Origin: JBDSYA01 sp039925865 | GTDB lineage: Bacteria; Bacteroidota; Ignavibacteria; Tepidaquicellales; Tepidaquicellaceae | Assembly (NCBI GenBank): GCA_039925865.1 | Contig: JBDSYA010000022.1 | Span: 1 to 18,332, forward strand | Direction: 5' to 3' | Length of the DNA stretch: 18,332 nucleotides | Shown here: piece by piece, positions 1 through 7,505 of the stretch | Layout: every line of letters starts with the position of its first letter | Numbering within the stretch: position 1 is the stretch's first letter | Translations under genes and position numbers: made by a program | The notes under the pieces: model-generated | Databases searched by the model: none | What the model saw: only the letters and a program-made list of their open reading frames with translations | Told to the model about the DNA's origin: nothing

Positions 1-2
1 AT

Positions 3-1814
3 TTCGGTGAGCCTCACATTGCCACCAATCCACGTGATCCTTTGAACAGCATATGCGCATTCAATATAAATAATTATTACTATACACTGAATGGTTTTGA
101 CTGGACAAAGATCCCGGTAGCTTTTGTTGGCTTTGGAGTTCTTGGAGATCCCGTACTTGCATATGACAGTTTGGGCAATGCTTATTATGTTCAGCTTTAT
201 CAAAACGGTGCTACTTATGGACTTTGTATTGCAAAATCAACAAATAAGGGTGTTAACTGGACATCAACATATAATGTTGCCTCTACTACTGTCGGACTTT
301 CTGATAAGGAGTGGATAGCGGCTGATCAGACTTCAGGTCCATATTCAAATAATTTATATATTGGCTGGAGACAATTCGGAGCTTCCGGAATGAGAGTAGT
401 CAGCAGTTCAAATCAGGGAGCGAACTGGAGTTCACCGCAGACTTTTATCGGCGGTCAAGGAGCATATGTATCAGTTGGTCCAAACGGAAGCATACAGGGT
501 GGAAGTGTTTATTTTGCCGCGACAAACGGAAGCTCGATAATTGTAAACAGGTCAACCGACGGTGGACAAAACTTTACTCCGCAGGAAGTTGCTGTTTCAT
601 ATGTTACAGGCGGAGTACCGTGTGCAGGAAGAAACACGGTTAAAAGCTGTATCAGAATGAACGGCTTTCCGAGAATGGCAGCTGATAACAGCTATACTTC
701 AACAAGAGGATATGTATATATAGTGTATGCAAGAAATCCTCAGACGCAGGATGTAACGGATATTAATCTTGTCAGGTCAACAGACTTTGGTATTACATGG
801 TCAGCACCTGTCCGAGTAAATGATGATGCAACTACAACAGATCAATGGGATCCTGCGATTTCCGTTGATAGTAAAACCGGGAAAATCTTCATATCATGGT
901 TTGATTCTAGAGAAGATCCTGCTAATAATCTGCTGACAAAAGTTTACGGAACAGTTTCTACAAATGGCGGAATTAGTTTCAGTCCAAACACTGCCGTATC
1001 AAATGCTCCGTTTAATCCAAACAATATGGCAGTAGGTCAGCCCGGTGGTGAAAAATATATGGGAGACTATTTTGGAAACTCTGCCATAGGAAATACATCT
1101 TATGTTGTCTGGATGGATGGAAGAAATAATAATTTCGGAAGTTATACCAGTTATTATCCTGACTTTGCAATGACAACAAATACTTCTTCGACTAATTTAG
1201 GAAATAATGACAGCGCAAAGATCATTGTAAAAATTCCTGCGGTAAATGGGCCATTCACTCAAAGAGTAAAGTTCAGCGCAGCACTTGACACGCTCCCAAC
1301 TTCGGGAAGTATAAATTTTTCTTTTCAAAATGGTAAAGATTCCATATCCGCATATCCTGATTCGGTAACACTTGTAATTAAAACCGTGGGTAGTGTACCT
1401 GCCAAAGGTTATTATTTAAGAATAACTGGCAAAGGTACTACAGGCCCGCCTGTTCATATTCGAAACGTAACCATGCTTGTAAATTCTTCATTTGTAACTA
1501 TAGGTACCAACAGACCCGGAATAGTTGAATTTAAAATTAATGGCGTTACTTATAATCAGCAGCAGCAATTGGTATATCCAAACGGATCAACTATTACTGT
1601 ACAGGCAATAAGTCCGCGAACATTAGGCGCGACACAATATTATTTTTCTAATTGGTCTAACGGCGGGGATACAACTCAAACCCTGACTATTAACGGAAAT
1701 CTGAATCTTATAGCAACTTATAAAACCCGGTACAGACTAACAACAGTCTCTTCACAGGGTACAGCTTTCGGTGGTAATATATTCTATGATTCTGCATCAA
1801 CCGCAACATTTTGA
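3..1814 (+). CDS. Secreted BNR/Asp-box repeat protein, 5'-partial, ended by an in-frame TGA
   Basis: The frame is open from the left edge (GEPHIATNPRDP is encoded from nt 6), so the true start lies outside the window and the TTG at 42 is not a credible start. At least five Asp-box/BNR motifs (S-x-[D/N]-x-G-x-x-[W/F]) appear: STNKGVNW near 240, SSNQGANW near 405, STDGGQNF near 555, STDFGITW near 778 and STNGGISF near 957. They suggest a sialidase-like beta-propeller; no enzymatic residues could be assigned. From about 1520 the protein has beta-sandwich repeats of the kind placed before T9SS sorting domains (YYFSNWSNGGD). It stops at TGA 1812-1814, and the same frame continues at once as 1815-2288. 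It was therefore probably one gene broken by a point change (for example TCA Ser to TGA) or by a sequence error. The product would lack the T9SS signal. The substrate is unknown. Confidence 0.85.
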   Translation, partial: FGEPHIATNPRDPLNSICAFNINNYYYTLNGFDWTKIPVAFVGFGVLGDPVLAYDSLGNAYYVQLYQNGATYGLCIAKSTNKGVNWTSTYNVASTTVGLSDKEWIAADQTSGPYSNNLYIGWRQFGASGMRVVSSSNQGANWSSPQTFIGGQGAYVSVGPNGSIQGGSVYFAATNGSSIIVNRSTDGGQNFTPQEVAVSYVTGGVPCAGRNTVKSCIRMNGFPRMAADNSYTSTRGYVYIVYARNPQTQDVTDINLVRSTDFGITWSAPVRVNDDATTTDQWDPAISVDSKTGKIFISWFDSREDPANNLLTKVYGTVSTNGGISFSPNTAVSNAPFNPNNMAVGQPGGEKYMGDYFGNSAIGNTSYVVWMDGRNNNFGSYTSYYPDFAMTTNTSSTNLGNNDSAKIIVKIPAVNGPFTQRVKFSAALDTLPTSGSINFSFQNGKDSISAYPDSVTLVIKTVGSVPAKGYYLRITGKGTTGPPVHIRNVTMLVNSSFVTIGTNRPGIVEFKINGVTYNQQQQLVYPNGSTITVQAISPRTLGATQYYFSNWSNGGDTTQTLTINGNLNLIATYKTRYRLTTVSSQGTAFGGNIFYDSASTATF

Positions 1815-2288
1815 GTGACTTCAAGAATAGTAATCAACGGGGGAACGACTTATTATTTCCGTGGATGGTCGGGAGCAGGTAATGGATCTTATACAAGTCC
1901 GGATAGTACAGGTATAGACAGCGTTGTGTCAATTTTTATAACTGCGCCAATAGTTGAAACTGCAAGATGGACGACAACTGTAGGTATTATCAACATCAGT
2001 TCCGTAATTCCTTCGACCTATGACCTGTTTCAAAATTACCCGAATCCATTTAATCCGGTTACTAAAATTAAATTTGATATTCCGCAATCCAACGGACAGA
2101 TCAAAAATACAAAGCTTGTTATATATGATGCGTTGGGAAAAGAGATATTGACTATTGTCAATGAAAGACTTGCGCCCGGAAGCTATGAAGCTGATTTCAA
2201 TGCGGGTGATTTTCCTAGCGGATTATATTTTTATAGAATAGTTTCAGGAGAATTCAGCAAAATTAAAAAGATGATCCTTGTGAAGTAA
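1815..2288 (+). CDS. C-terminal part of the same protein: beta-repeat plus T9SS type A sorting domain
   Basis: This is read in the same frame as 3-1814, directly after its TGA. The GTG at 1815 is only formally a start: no ribosome-binding site precedes it and the first residues continue a repeat begun upstream (YYFRGWSGAGNG matches YYFSNWSNGGD in the preceding half). Residues from about 60 onward form a type A T9SS C-terminal sorting domain: a P-x-x-Y-x-L-x-QNYPNPFNP opening, then VIYDALGKEI, LAPGSYEADF, SGLYFYRI and a final Lys-rich strand (KKMILVK). In this family the domain directs export through the T9SS and is cleaved at the cell surface. It has no signal peptide of its own, so alone it is unlikely to be functional. 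It is best seen as the detached 3' end of a pseudogene, or as real coding sequence if the TGA is an error. It ends at TAA 2286-2288. Confidence 0.75.
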   Translation: MTSRIVINGGTTYYFRGWSGAGNGSYTSPDSTGIDSVVSIFITAPIVETARWTTTVGIINISSVIPSTYDLFQNYPNPFNPVTKIKFDIPQSNGQIKNTKLVIYDALGKEILTIVNERLAPGSYEADFNAGDFPSGLYFYRIVSGEFSKIKKMILVK

Positions 2289-2337
2289 AGATTTTTTAAG
2301 AAAAATCATAGTTGAATATTGCTGATAATTTAAGTAG

Positions 2338-2375
2338 AGTGGGTTGATCAAATTTTTATTTTTGATTAACCCATT
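2338..2375 (+). other. Inverted repeat downstream of the T9SS gene
   Basis: GGGTTGATCAAA (2341-2352) pairs with TTTGATTAACCC (2361-2372) through one G-T wobble, across an 8-nt T-rich loop. The flanking AGT/ATT can add three further pairs. No U-run follows, so it may act as an RNA 3'-end stabiliser rather than as the terminator itself. Confidence 0.45.
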
Positions 2376-2460
2376 CTGATAATTAGTGGCAACTGCACAT
2401 AAGCAGATGAGGTCTTTGAGTGGTAATTATTTTATGTTTTATAAACTCAGTAGTGCACAA

Positions 2461-2493
2461 AAAAAATACTCCGACTAACGCCGGAGTATTTTT
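2461..2493. terminator. Bidirectional rho-independent terminator between convergent genes
   Basis: AAAAATACTCCG (2462-2473) is perfectly complementary to CGGAGTATTTTT (2482-2493), with the 8-nt loop ACTAACGC. The A-run starting at 2459 gives the U-tract for leftward transcription, and the T-run at 2489-2493 gives it for rightward transcription. It sits 173 nt past the stop of the rightward T9SS gene and 27 nt past the stop of the leftward DUF4394 gene, so it suits both. Confidence 0.85.
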
Positions 2494-2519
2494 AAAATAT
2501 GTAAGAGATGATTAAATAA

Positions 2520-4145
2520 TTAAAAACCTAATCCTATAGTGAATCCATTGATTACTGCATTGCCTAAGGAACCGGTTTGCGTTGCAGCACCTGACGTGGT
2601 GTTTATCCTGTAAATATTTGTGTTATAACCCGATTTAAAAACAGCATAAGCATTGTTGCTTGTACCGCCATAATCAAAACCGTTTGCAGCCGGAAGATTT
2701 ATACCAAGATTTCCTACCAATACTAACGTACCCGCATTAGGTGGGTTTATCTGGTATAGCTGATCATTATTATGATCAATTGCAAACAGTGTGGTGGTTA
2801 ATGTGCCTGCAAAGTTATTATTGTAAGCCACAGATGATGCGGAAGGTGTGCCGGGATTAAGGCTGCCATCAACTGTTAACGTTCCATCATTTGGATTAAA
2901 TCTTCTATTTTCCCCGGTGTTGCTGACAATACGAATGCGATCAACGACAGGGTTAAAATCAAAACCAAAACTTGTGCCCGGGATTGACGGGCTTAAACTG
3001 TAAGCAAGTGTTGCGAGTCCTGAAGCAGTATTTATTGTATAAATATTACTGTTACTTCCCAATGCATATAGCTGGCCATTTAGCGGACGCATATCCAGTC
3101 CTAATATTGTTTCGCCTGATGATAAGCCGGTAATTGTTTTGGTAATAGTACTGCCACTATAGTTACCACCTCCACCGTAACCGCCGCCATAGCCTCCACC
3201 ATATCCACTATATGAATTCAGACCAAAAATTAATAATTGATTTGTTGAAGTTGCAGCATAAGCAACTGAAGCAGTGGGAATTGCAATTGCGGTATAAATA
3301 GAACTGCGAAAAGTTGCTAAAACATTAGCATTACCCAAATATAAATTCACTTCAAACAAAGTTGATATATTGTTGACTTTGAAAATTCCCAATGCGGCTC
3401 CTCTTGGAGAAATATCAAAACCACCTTCACCCTCAACATCTAAATTCAATGAACCTACCAAAACAAGGGTTCCATTATTTGGAGGATCTTGTTTAAAAAG
3501 CTTATTAGAGACGGGATCAATGTCGTATAAAGTTGTGACAGTAGCTCCGGCGAAATTATAATTATAAGCTACAGCAGAAATCATTGCCCCTGGCTGTCCG
3601 TTAATAGAACCATCAGTAGCCGCAGTCACTCCTGTTTCAGGATTAATTCTCAAATTTTGTCCTGTGTTTGTCACTACTCTAATTCTGTCAACCGTAGGAT
3701 TAAAATCAAATGCCGCTACAGTGCCTGAAAGCGGTGGAGTAAAAGGAGAGGCACCAATCATTCTTGCCGCGCCTGTCATAGTATTAATTACATATATGCG
3801 GCTGGTGCTTCCTAAACCGTAAAGCTGTCCAGTAGCGGGACGAAAATCTATACTGAGAATTGTTTCGCCGGATTGTAACCCGGTAATAGTTGCAGAGTTT
3901 AAAGCAACCGGAGAGTTGTTGTAGAAATTATTGGAATTGAACTTATCCAGCTGAGTACCGTTTGCCAATGCATAAAAATCAGTATTAGAACTTCCCCAAC
4001 CTCTGCTACCTTCGTTGGAATGAGAATCTGATGTAGATGATGTAGATGATGGAGATACAATTTCGTCAAGATCTTTGTTACAGGATGTCATTGTAATCAT
4101 AAAAATGATTGCAGCTCCTAATGTGAAGATAGTTGTTTTCTCCAT
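2520..4145 (-). CDS. Lipoprotein with two tandem DUF4394 domains
   Basis: The 541-residue protein begins with a short Lys-containing N-terminus, a hydrophobic stretch (residues 5-19) and a lipobox-like MTSC with Cys22, so it is predicted to be an SPase II-processed lipoprotein. A Ser/Thr-rich linker follows (about 30-50). Two homologous halves then appear, roughly residues 53-280 and 285-541. Each has GLxSGETIL, RPxxGQLYxLGS, FDFNPxVDRIRxV, GTLVLVG and an AYNxNFAG-like motif, the hallmarks of DUF4394, whose function is unknown; a beta-propeller-like fold is my inference. Within the second half, at about 312-332, a Gly/Tyr-rich insert of GYGG repeats interrupts the module. The start codon is preceded by an A-rich leader without Shine-Dalgarno, as is common in Bacteroidota. 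The gene converges on the T9SS gene and shares the 2461-2493 terminator. I am sure of the family, not of the role. Confidence 0.88.
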   Translation of the reverse strand: MEKTTIFTLGAAIIFMITMTSCNKDLDEIVSPSSTSSTSDSHSNEGSRGWGSSNTDFYALANGTQLDKFNSNNFYNNSPVALNSATITGLQSGETILSIDFRPATGQLYGLGSTSRIYVINTMTGAARMIGASPFTPPLSGTVAAFDFNPTVDRIRVVTNTGQNLRINPETGVTAATDGSINGQPGAMISAVAYNYNFAGATVTTLYDIDPVSNKLFKQDPPNNGTLVLVGSLNLDVEGEGGFDISPRGAALGIFKVNNISTLFEVNLYLGNANVLATFRSSIYTAIAIPTASVAYAATSTNQLLIFGLNSYSGYGGGYGGGYGGGGNYSGSTITKTITGLSSGETILGLDMRPLNGQLYALGSNSNIYTINTASGLATLAYSLSPSIPGTSFGFDFNPVVDRIRIVSNTGENRRFNPNDGTLTVDGSLNPGTPSASSVAYNNNFAGTLTTTLFAIDHNNDQLYQINPPNAGTLVLVGNLGINLPAANGFDYGGTSNNAYAVFKSGYNTNIYRINTTSGAATQTGSLGNAVINGFTIGLGF

Positions 4146-4167
4146 TTTTTTTTGTGTTTAAATTATT

Positions 4168-4185
4168 TTGTAAAATTTTTTACAA
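4168..4185. repeat. Palindrome in the leader of the DUF4394 gene
   Basis: TTGTAAAA (4168-4175) and TTTTACAA (4178-4185) form a perfect 8-bp inverted repeat with a 2-nt centre, 23 nt upstream of the leftward start codon. It could be an operator or an mRNA leader hairpin. The sequence is AT-rich, so chance is possible. Confidence 0.4.
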
Positions 4186-4366
4186 TCGAAATAATTAACG
4201 CAGGATAAACATGTTTGGATTTAAAGTCGCTAAAATAATTACATGGTCATGGTTTGGGGATCATATTTTAAATTTCAAATAAGAAGTCGTGGAATTTATA
4301 CCTCAGATTTTTTATAATAAACATAAGTCCTACTGCGTTTAACGAAATTTTATTATCTTAACTAAA

Positions 4367-4439
4367 AAATTTCATTCGTTAATGGTTTAATGAAATTTAA
4401 TAATAAAAAGGGGGATGCTTTCCCACTTCCTATTATTAA
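4367..4439. repeat. Two overlapping inverted repeats upstream of the ribosomal operon
   Basis: AAATTTCATT (4367-4376) pairs perfectly with AATGAAATTT (4389-4398). TTAATAATA (4397-4405) pairs perfectly with TATTATTAA (4431-4439). Inside the second lies GGGA (4412-4415) against TCCC (4421-4424). The two hairpins share two nucleotides (4397-4398), so they would compete at that edge if transcribed. Function unknown. Confidence 0.45.
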
Positions 4440-4555
4440 AAGGTTCATGGCGCGAAGTTTTAATGGGATTTAGCGGTTCATGTGAAAATTATCATTTATA
4501 ATTGATAGATTAATAAAAAAGAATAAAAAAGTCTTCAAACCCATGATTTCCTGTA

Positions 4556-4584
4556 TTGACTTTTCTCAGGATTTTGAGTAATTT
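4556..4584 (+). promoter_or_regulatory. Promoter of the rplB-rplQ operon
   Basis: TTGACT (4556-4561), a 17-nt spacer and TAATTT (4579-4584) match a sigma-70-type -35/-10 pair. The -10 continues as TAATTTG, which also resembles the Bacteroidota TAnnTTTG element. Transcription would start near 4591, giving a leader of about 80 nt before rplB. It is the only well-formed promoter I see between the DUF4394 gene and rplB. Confidence 0.65.
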
Positions 4585-4598
4585 GACGTTTTCCCTAA

Positions 4599-4647
4599 AA
4601 ATGTAACCGTACATTTAATCATAAATTAATTACCTGTTAATATCAGG
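4599..4647 (+). promoter_or_regulatory. Structured leader of rplB (two small hairpins)
   Basis: AAATGTA (4599-4605) pairs with TACATTT (4610-4616) around ACCG, and CCTG (4633-4636) pairs with CAGG (4644-4647) around a 7-nt loop. Both lie in the predicted 5' untranslated leader and could serve r-protein autoregulation; that role is inference. No Shine-Dalgarno is evident before ATG 4670. Confidence 0.35.
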
Positions 4648-4669
4648 CAAATTATATTAAAGAAATCTG

Positions 4670-5491
4670 ATGGCTCTTAGAAAATTAAAACCGACGACAC
4701 CTGCGACTAGATATTACAGCATTTCATCATTTGATGAGATAACCAAGTCTACCCCGGAAAAATCATTACTTGCGCCTCTCAAAAAATCCGGAGGAAGAAA
4801 TAATCATGGAAGAATTACCAGTAGATTCAGAGGAGGAGGCCATAAAAGAAGATACAGGATTATTGATTTTAAGCGAACGAATACAGGTGAAGCAGAAGTA
4901 ATGTCAATCGAATACGATCCAAACAGAACAGCAAGAATAGCTTTAATAAAATATACAGACGGTACCAAGAATTATATAATAGCTCCTGATGGTGTAAAGG
5001 TCGGGGAAAAGTTAGAAGCAAATAATGAAGCAGATCTCAAGTCAGGAAATACACTCACTTTAAAAGCAATTCCGGTAGGAACATTCATCCATAATATTGA
5101 ACTAAAGCCGGGTAAAGGTGCGCAACTTGCAAGAAGCGCGGGTACTTCAGCGCAGATAGTTGCAAAAGATACTAAATATTCACAGGTGAAACTTCCTTCG
5201 GGCGAAGTCAGAATGATAAATAATGAATGTAAAGCAACATTGGGTGTTGTAAGTAATACTGATCATGAAAATATAAGTTTGGGAAAAGCAGGGCGATCAA
5301 GATGGATGGGTAGAAGACCGCATGTAAGAGGTGTAGCGATGAATCCTGTAGATCACCCGATGGGTGGAGGTGAAGGTAAGACATCAGGTGGAGGACACCC
5401 GGTAAGTCCTTGGGGATTGCCGGCAAAAGGATACAAAACCAGGAAGAAAAAAAATATTTCAAATAAGTTCATAGTTAAGAAAAGGAAATAA
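4670..5491 (+). CDS. rplB: 50S ribosomal protein L2
   Basis: L2 binds 23S rRNA near the peptidyl-transferase centre and helps join the subunits. The 273-residue length is normal. The N-terminal RNA-binding region (GGRNNHGRITSRFRGGGHKRRYR, about 41-63) and the C-terminal signature MNPVDHPMGGGEGKTSGGGHP are clear. The latter places D228 and H229 at the same numbers as E. coli; the H231 of E. coli is Met here, a variant I recall as typical of Bacteroidota. L2 is the first gene of this cluster. Upstream there is a promoter and no rplW, rplD, rplC or rpsJ, which normally precede it. rpsS follows after 5 nt. Confidence 0.98.
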   Translation: MALRKLKPTTPATRYYSISSFDEITKSTPEKSLLAPLKKSGGRNNHGRITSRFRGGGHKRRYRIIDFKRTNTGEAEVMSIEYDPNRTARIALIKYTDGTKNYIIAPDGVKVGEKLEANNEADLKSGNTLTLKAIPVGTFIHNIELKPGKGAQLARSAGTSAQIVAKDTKYSQVKLPSGEVRMINNECKATLGVVSNTDHENISLGKAGRSRWMGRRPHVRGVAMNPVDHPMGGGEGKTSGGGHPVSPWGLPAKGYKTRKKKNISNKFIVKKRK

Positions 5492-5496
5492 TATTA

Positions 5497-5784
5497 ATGT
5501 CACGATCACTCAAAAAAGGTCCCTATTTAGATTTTACCTTAATAGATAAAATAGAAAAGCTCAATACACAAAAGCAGAAAAAAGTAATAAAGACATGGTC
5601 AAGGTCATGCACAATTACACCTGACTTTGTCGGCCATACTTTTGCTGTGCATAACGGAAATAAGTTTATCCCCGTGTACGTCTCAGAGAATATGGTTGGT
5701 CATAAGTTAGGAGAATTTTCTCACACAAGAACTTTCAGGGCACATTCAGGCCAAAGGAAAGAAGAGAAAGCGGGGGGCAAATAA
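5497..5784 (+). CDS. rpsS: 30S ribosomal protein S19
   Basis: S19 forms part of the 30S head with S13 and contacts the A-site region. The 95-residue length fits the family. Recognisable motifs are the MSRSLKKGP start, KKVIKTWSRSCTITPDFVGHTFAVHNG (about 28-54) and the C-terminal GHKLGEFSHTRTFR. It lies 5 nt after rplB and 1 nt before rplV, in the canonical S10-cluster order, so translational coupling with both neighbours is likely. Confidence 0.98.
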   Translation: MSRSLKKGPYLDFTLIDKIEKLNTQKQKKVIKTWSRSCTITPDFVGHTFAVHNGNKFIPVYVSENMVGHKLGEFSHTRTFRAHSGQRKEEKAGGK

Positions 5785-5785
5785 T

Positions 5786-6139
5786 ATGGAAGCAAGAGCA
5801 TTGAAGAGACATATTCCAACATCACCCAGAAAGATGAGACTTGTGGTTGATCTTATAAGAAATAAAAAAGTTGATGAAGCAGTAAGTATTTTAAGATTCA
5901 CAAATAAGAATACAGCAAAGGTAATTGAGCAGACATTATTGTCAGCTTATAGCAATCTGGTGAACAAGCTTGATTCAGGCCGCATTACTCAGAATGAAGT
6001 GGTTATTAAAGAAGCATTTGTAAATGGCGGACCTTCTTTAAAAAGAATTTTACCTGCACCACAGGGCAGAGCATTCAAGATCAGAAAAAGATCAGCTCAT
6101 CTCACATTAATTGTCGAGCAATTAGAAGAAACAAAATAA
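5786..6139 (+). CDS. rplV: 50S ribosomal protein L22
   Basis: L22 lines the polypeptide exit tunnel through an extended beta-hairpin. The 117-residue protein has the family pattern SPRKMRLVVDLIRNKKVDEA (about 12-31) and a C-terminal hairpin region with RILPAPQGRAFKIRKRSAH. Length and residues are ordinary. It starts 1 nt after the rpsS stop, with a purine-rich GAAAGCGGGGGG stretch inside the end of rpsS that may act in initiation. rpsC follows after 26 nt. Confidence 0.97.
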   Translation: MEARALKRHIPTSPRKMRLVVDLIRNKKVDEAVSILRFTNKNTAKVIEQTLLSAYSNLVNKLDSGRITQNEVVIKEAFVNGGPSLKRILPAPQGRAFKIRKRSAHLTLIVEQLEETK

Positions 6140-6165
6140 ATTTATAATACTTTTAAGGAGAATTT

Positions 6166-6798
6166 TTGGGACAAAAGACACACCCGATAGGATTTAGATT
6201 AGGAGTTATAAATACCTGGGATTCAAACTGGTATGACGATAAAAGCTTTGCACAAAAGCTGATGGAAGATGCTACGATAAGATCTTATCTCAAAAAGAGA
6301 TTGGAGAAGGCAGGAATTGCTAATATTACTATAGAGAGAACTCTGAAAAAAATAACACTGACTATTCACACTTCAAGGCCCGGTTTCGTAATTGGAAAAA
6401 GTGGTAAGGAAATTACACAGCTTGAAAGTGAAATCAAGAAGATCACTAATAAAGATGTAAAGATAAATGTGCTTGAAATAAAGAAACCTGAATTAAATGC
6501 AGTACTGGTCGCTGAAAATATCGCAGGTCAGCTCGCACACAGGGTTTCTTTCAGAAGAGCCATGAAGTCTGCAATTACATCTACTATGAGAATGGGAGCC
6601 GAAGGAATTAAGGTTATGTGCGCAGGAAGACTTGGAGGTGCGGAAATTGCAAGAACTGAGCAATACAAAGAAGGAAGAGTTCCTTTGCAAACTCTAAGAG
6701 CAGATATAGATTATGCATCAGTAACATCACATACTATTTATGGTGCAATTGGCGTGAAGGTATGGATTTGTCGTGGAGAAAAGCTTTCCAGAAGTTAA
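6166..6798 (+). CDS. rpsC: 30S ribosomal protein S3 (TTG start)
   Basis: S3 sits at the mRNA entry channel of the 30S subunit. The start is TTG at 6166, chosen because GQKTHPIGFRLG is the universal S3 N-terminus and a strong AAGGAG lies at 6155-6160, 5 nt upstream. The KH domain is visible with IGKSG at residues 76-80 (GxxG loop), and the C-terminal domain has GAEGIKVMCAGRLGGAEIARTE. At 210 residues it lacks the longer tails of some S3 proteins. The strong Shine-Dalgarno contrasts with most neighbours, whose leaders are A-rich, and may compensate for the weak start codon. Confidence 0.97.
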   Translation: MGQKTHPIGFRLGVINTWDSNWYDDKSFAQKLMEDATIRSYLKKRLEKAGIANITIERTLKKITLTIHTSRPGFVIGKSGKEITQLESEIKKITNKDVKINVLEIKKPELNAVLVAENIAGQLAHRVSFRRAMKSAITSTMRMGAEGIKVMCAGRLGGAEIARTEQYKEGRVPLQTLRADIDYASVTSHTIYGAIGVKVWICRGEKLSRS

Positions 6799-6845
6799 AT
6801 ATTATTTCAGTTTAGAATAATTAAATTACCAGCGGAGATTAGATC

Positions 6846-7256
6846 ATGTTAATGCCCAAAAGGGTTAAATTCAGAAAAGCCCAGAGAGGACATTTAAGGG
6901 GTAATGCAGGACGCGGATTTACAGTTTCCTTTGGAACCTTTGGATTAAAAGCAATGGAGCCTGCATGGATAACTAACCGTCAAATTGAAGCAGCAAGAAT
7001 TGCATTAACAAGACACATGAAGAGAGACGGGAGAGTATATATCCGAATATTTCCAGATAAACCGGTTTCAAAAAAGCCGGCTGAAACACGGATGGGTAAA
7101 GGAAAAGGGGCACCTGAGTTTTGGGTAGCAGTAATACGACCTGGCAGGATCATGTTTGAAGTTGATGGTGTAACTCAGATTGTAGCCGAAGAGGCTTTGA
7201 GACTTGCTTCTCATAAATTACCAATAAAAACAAAGTTCGTTAAAAGAATAGATTAA
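6846..7256 (+). CDS. rplP: 50S ribosomal protein L16
   Basis: L16 sits by the A-site tRNA elbow and the central protuberance. The 136-residue protein starts MLMPKRVKFRKAQRG, typical of the family; a second ATG two codons in is possible but the first matches homologues better. The conserved loop TRMGKGKGAPEFWVA (about 85-100) includes the Arg equivalent to E. coli R81, which is hydroxylated in some bacteria. A GGAG lies about 8 nt before the start. Confidence 0.97.
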   Translation: MLMPKRVKFRKAQRGHLRGNAGRGFTVSFGTFGLKAMEPAWITNRQIEAARIALTRHMKRDGRVYIRIFPDKPVSKKPAETRMGKGKGAPEFWVAVIRPGRIMFEVDGVTQIVAEEALRLASHKLPIKTKFVKRID

Positions 7257-7274
7257 AAAATAAATCAGATACAA

Positions 7275-7496
7275 ATGAAAATTCAACAGGTTAGAGAAAT
7301 GAAAGTTGATGATCTAAAAGCATCTTTAAAGGATAATTATGAAGCACTGGAAAATTTAAGGTTTCAGCATGCAACAAATCAGCTTGAAAATTATAAATCA
7401 GTTTCCAATACTAAGAAGGATATTGCGAAGATACTCACGATAATGAAGGAAAAAGATTTGAAGATAAATGAAAATTTAACAAAGAAAAAAAAATAA
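7275..7496 (+). CDS. rpmC: 50S ribosomal protein L29
   Basis: L29 is a small two-helix protein near the tunnel exit, where the trigger factor and SRP contact the ribosome. It has 73 residues, with a helix over 1-35 containing the family pattern LRFQHATNQLEN (about 28-39) and a second helix (KKDIAKILTIMKEKDL). Its Lys-rich C-terminus (KKKK) is a normal trait. It is placed 18 nt after rplP and 9 nt before rpsQ, the canonical order. Confidence 0.95.
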   Translation: MKIQQVREMKVDDLKASLKDNYEALENLRFQHATNQLENYKSVSNTKKDIAKILTIMKEKDLKINENLTKKKK

Positions 7497-7505
7497 ATAT
7501 TTTAA

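Larger units (their letters stand above)
4146..4555. other. Divergent intergenic region, no gene seen
   Basis: Between the leftward DUF4394 gene and the rightward operon promoter there is no plausible coding sequence. The stretch is very AT-rich except for about 4410-4485. It contains a palindrome (4168-4185), two overlapping inverted repeats (4367-4398 and 4397-4439) and a direct repeat GGTTCATG at 4442-4449 and 4475-4482. The promoter of the leftward gene should lie here, but I could not identify it convincingly. Confidence 0.6.

Noticed and set aside
42..44. TTG at 42 as the start of the left-hand gene
   Set aside because: The frame is open to the window edge and residues before 42 (GEPHIATNPRDP) fit this protein type, so the gene starts outside the window.
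1812..1814. TGA read as selenocysteine or tryptophan
   Set aside because: It lies in a structural beta-repeat, not an active site, with no evident SECIS-like hairpin directly downstream. TGA is a real stop for rplO and TGG encodes Trp across the window.
3370..3561. Short rightward open frame inside the DUF4394 gene
   Set aside because: The opposite strand codes for a recognisable conserved domain over the whole interval; this is a shadow frame.
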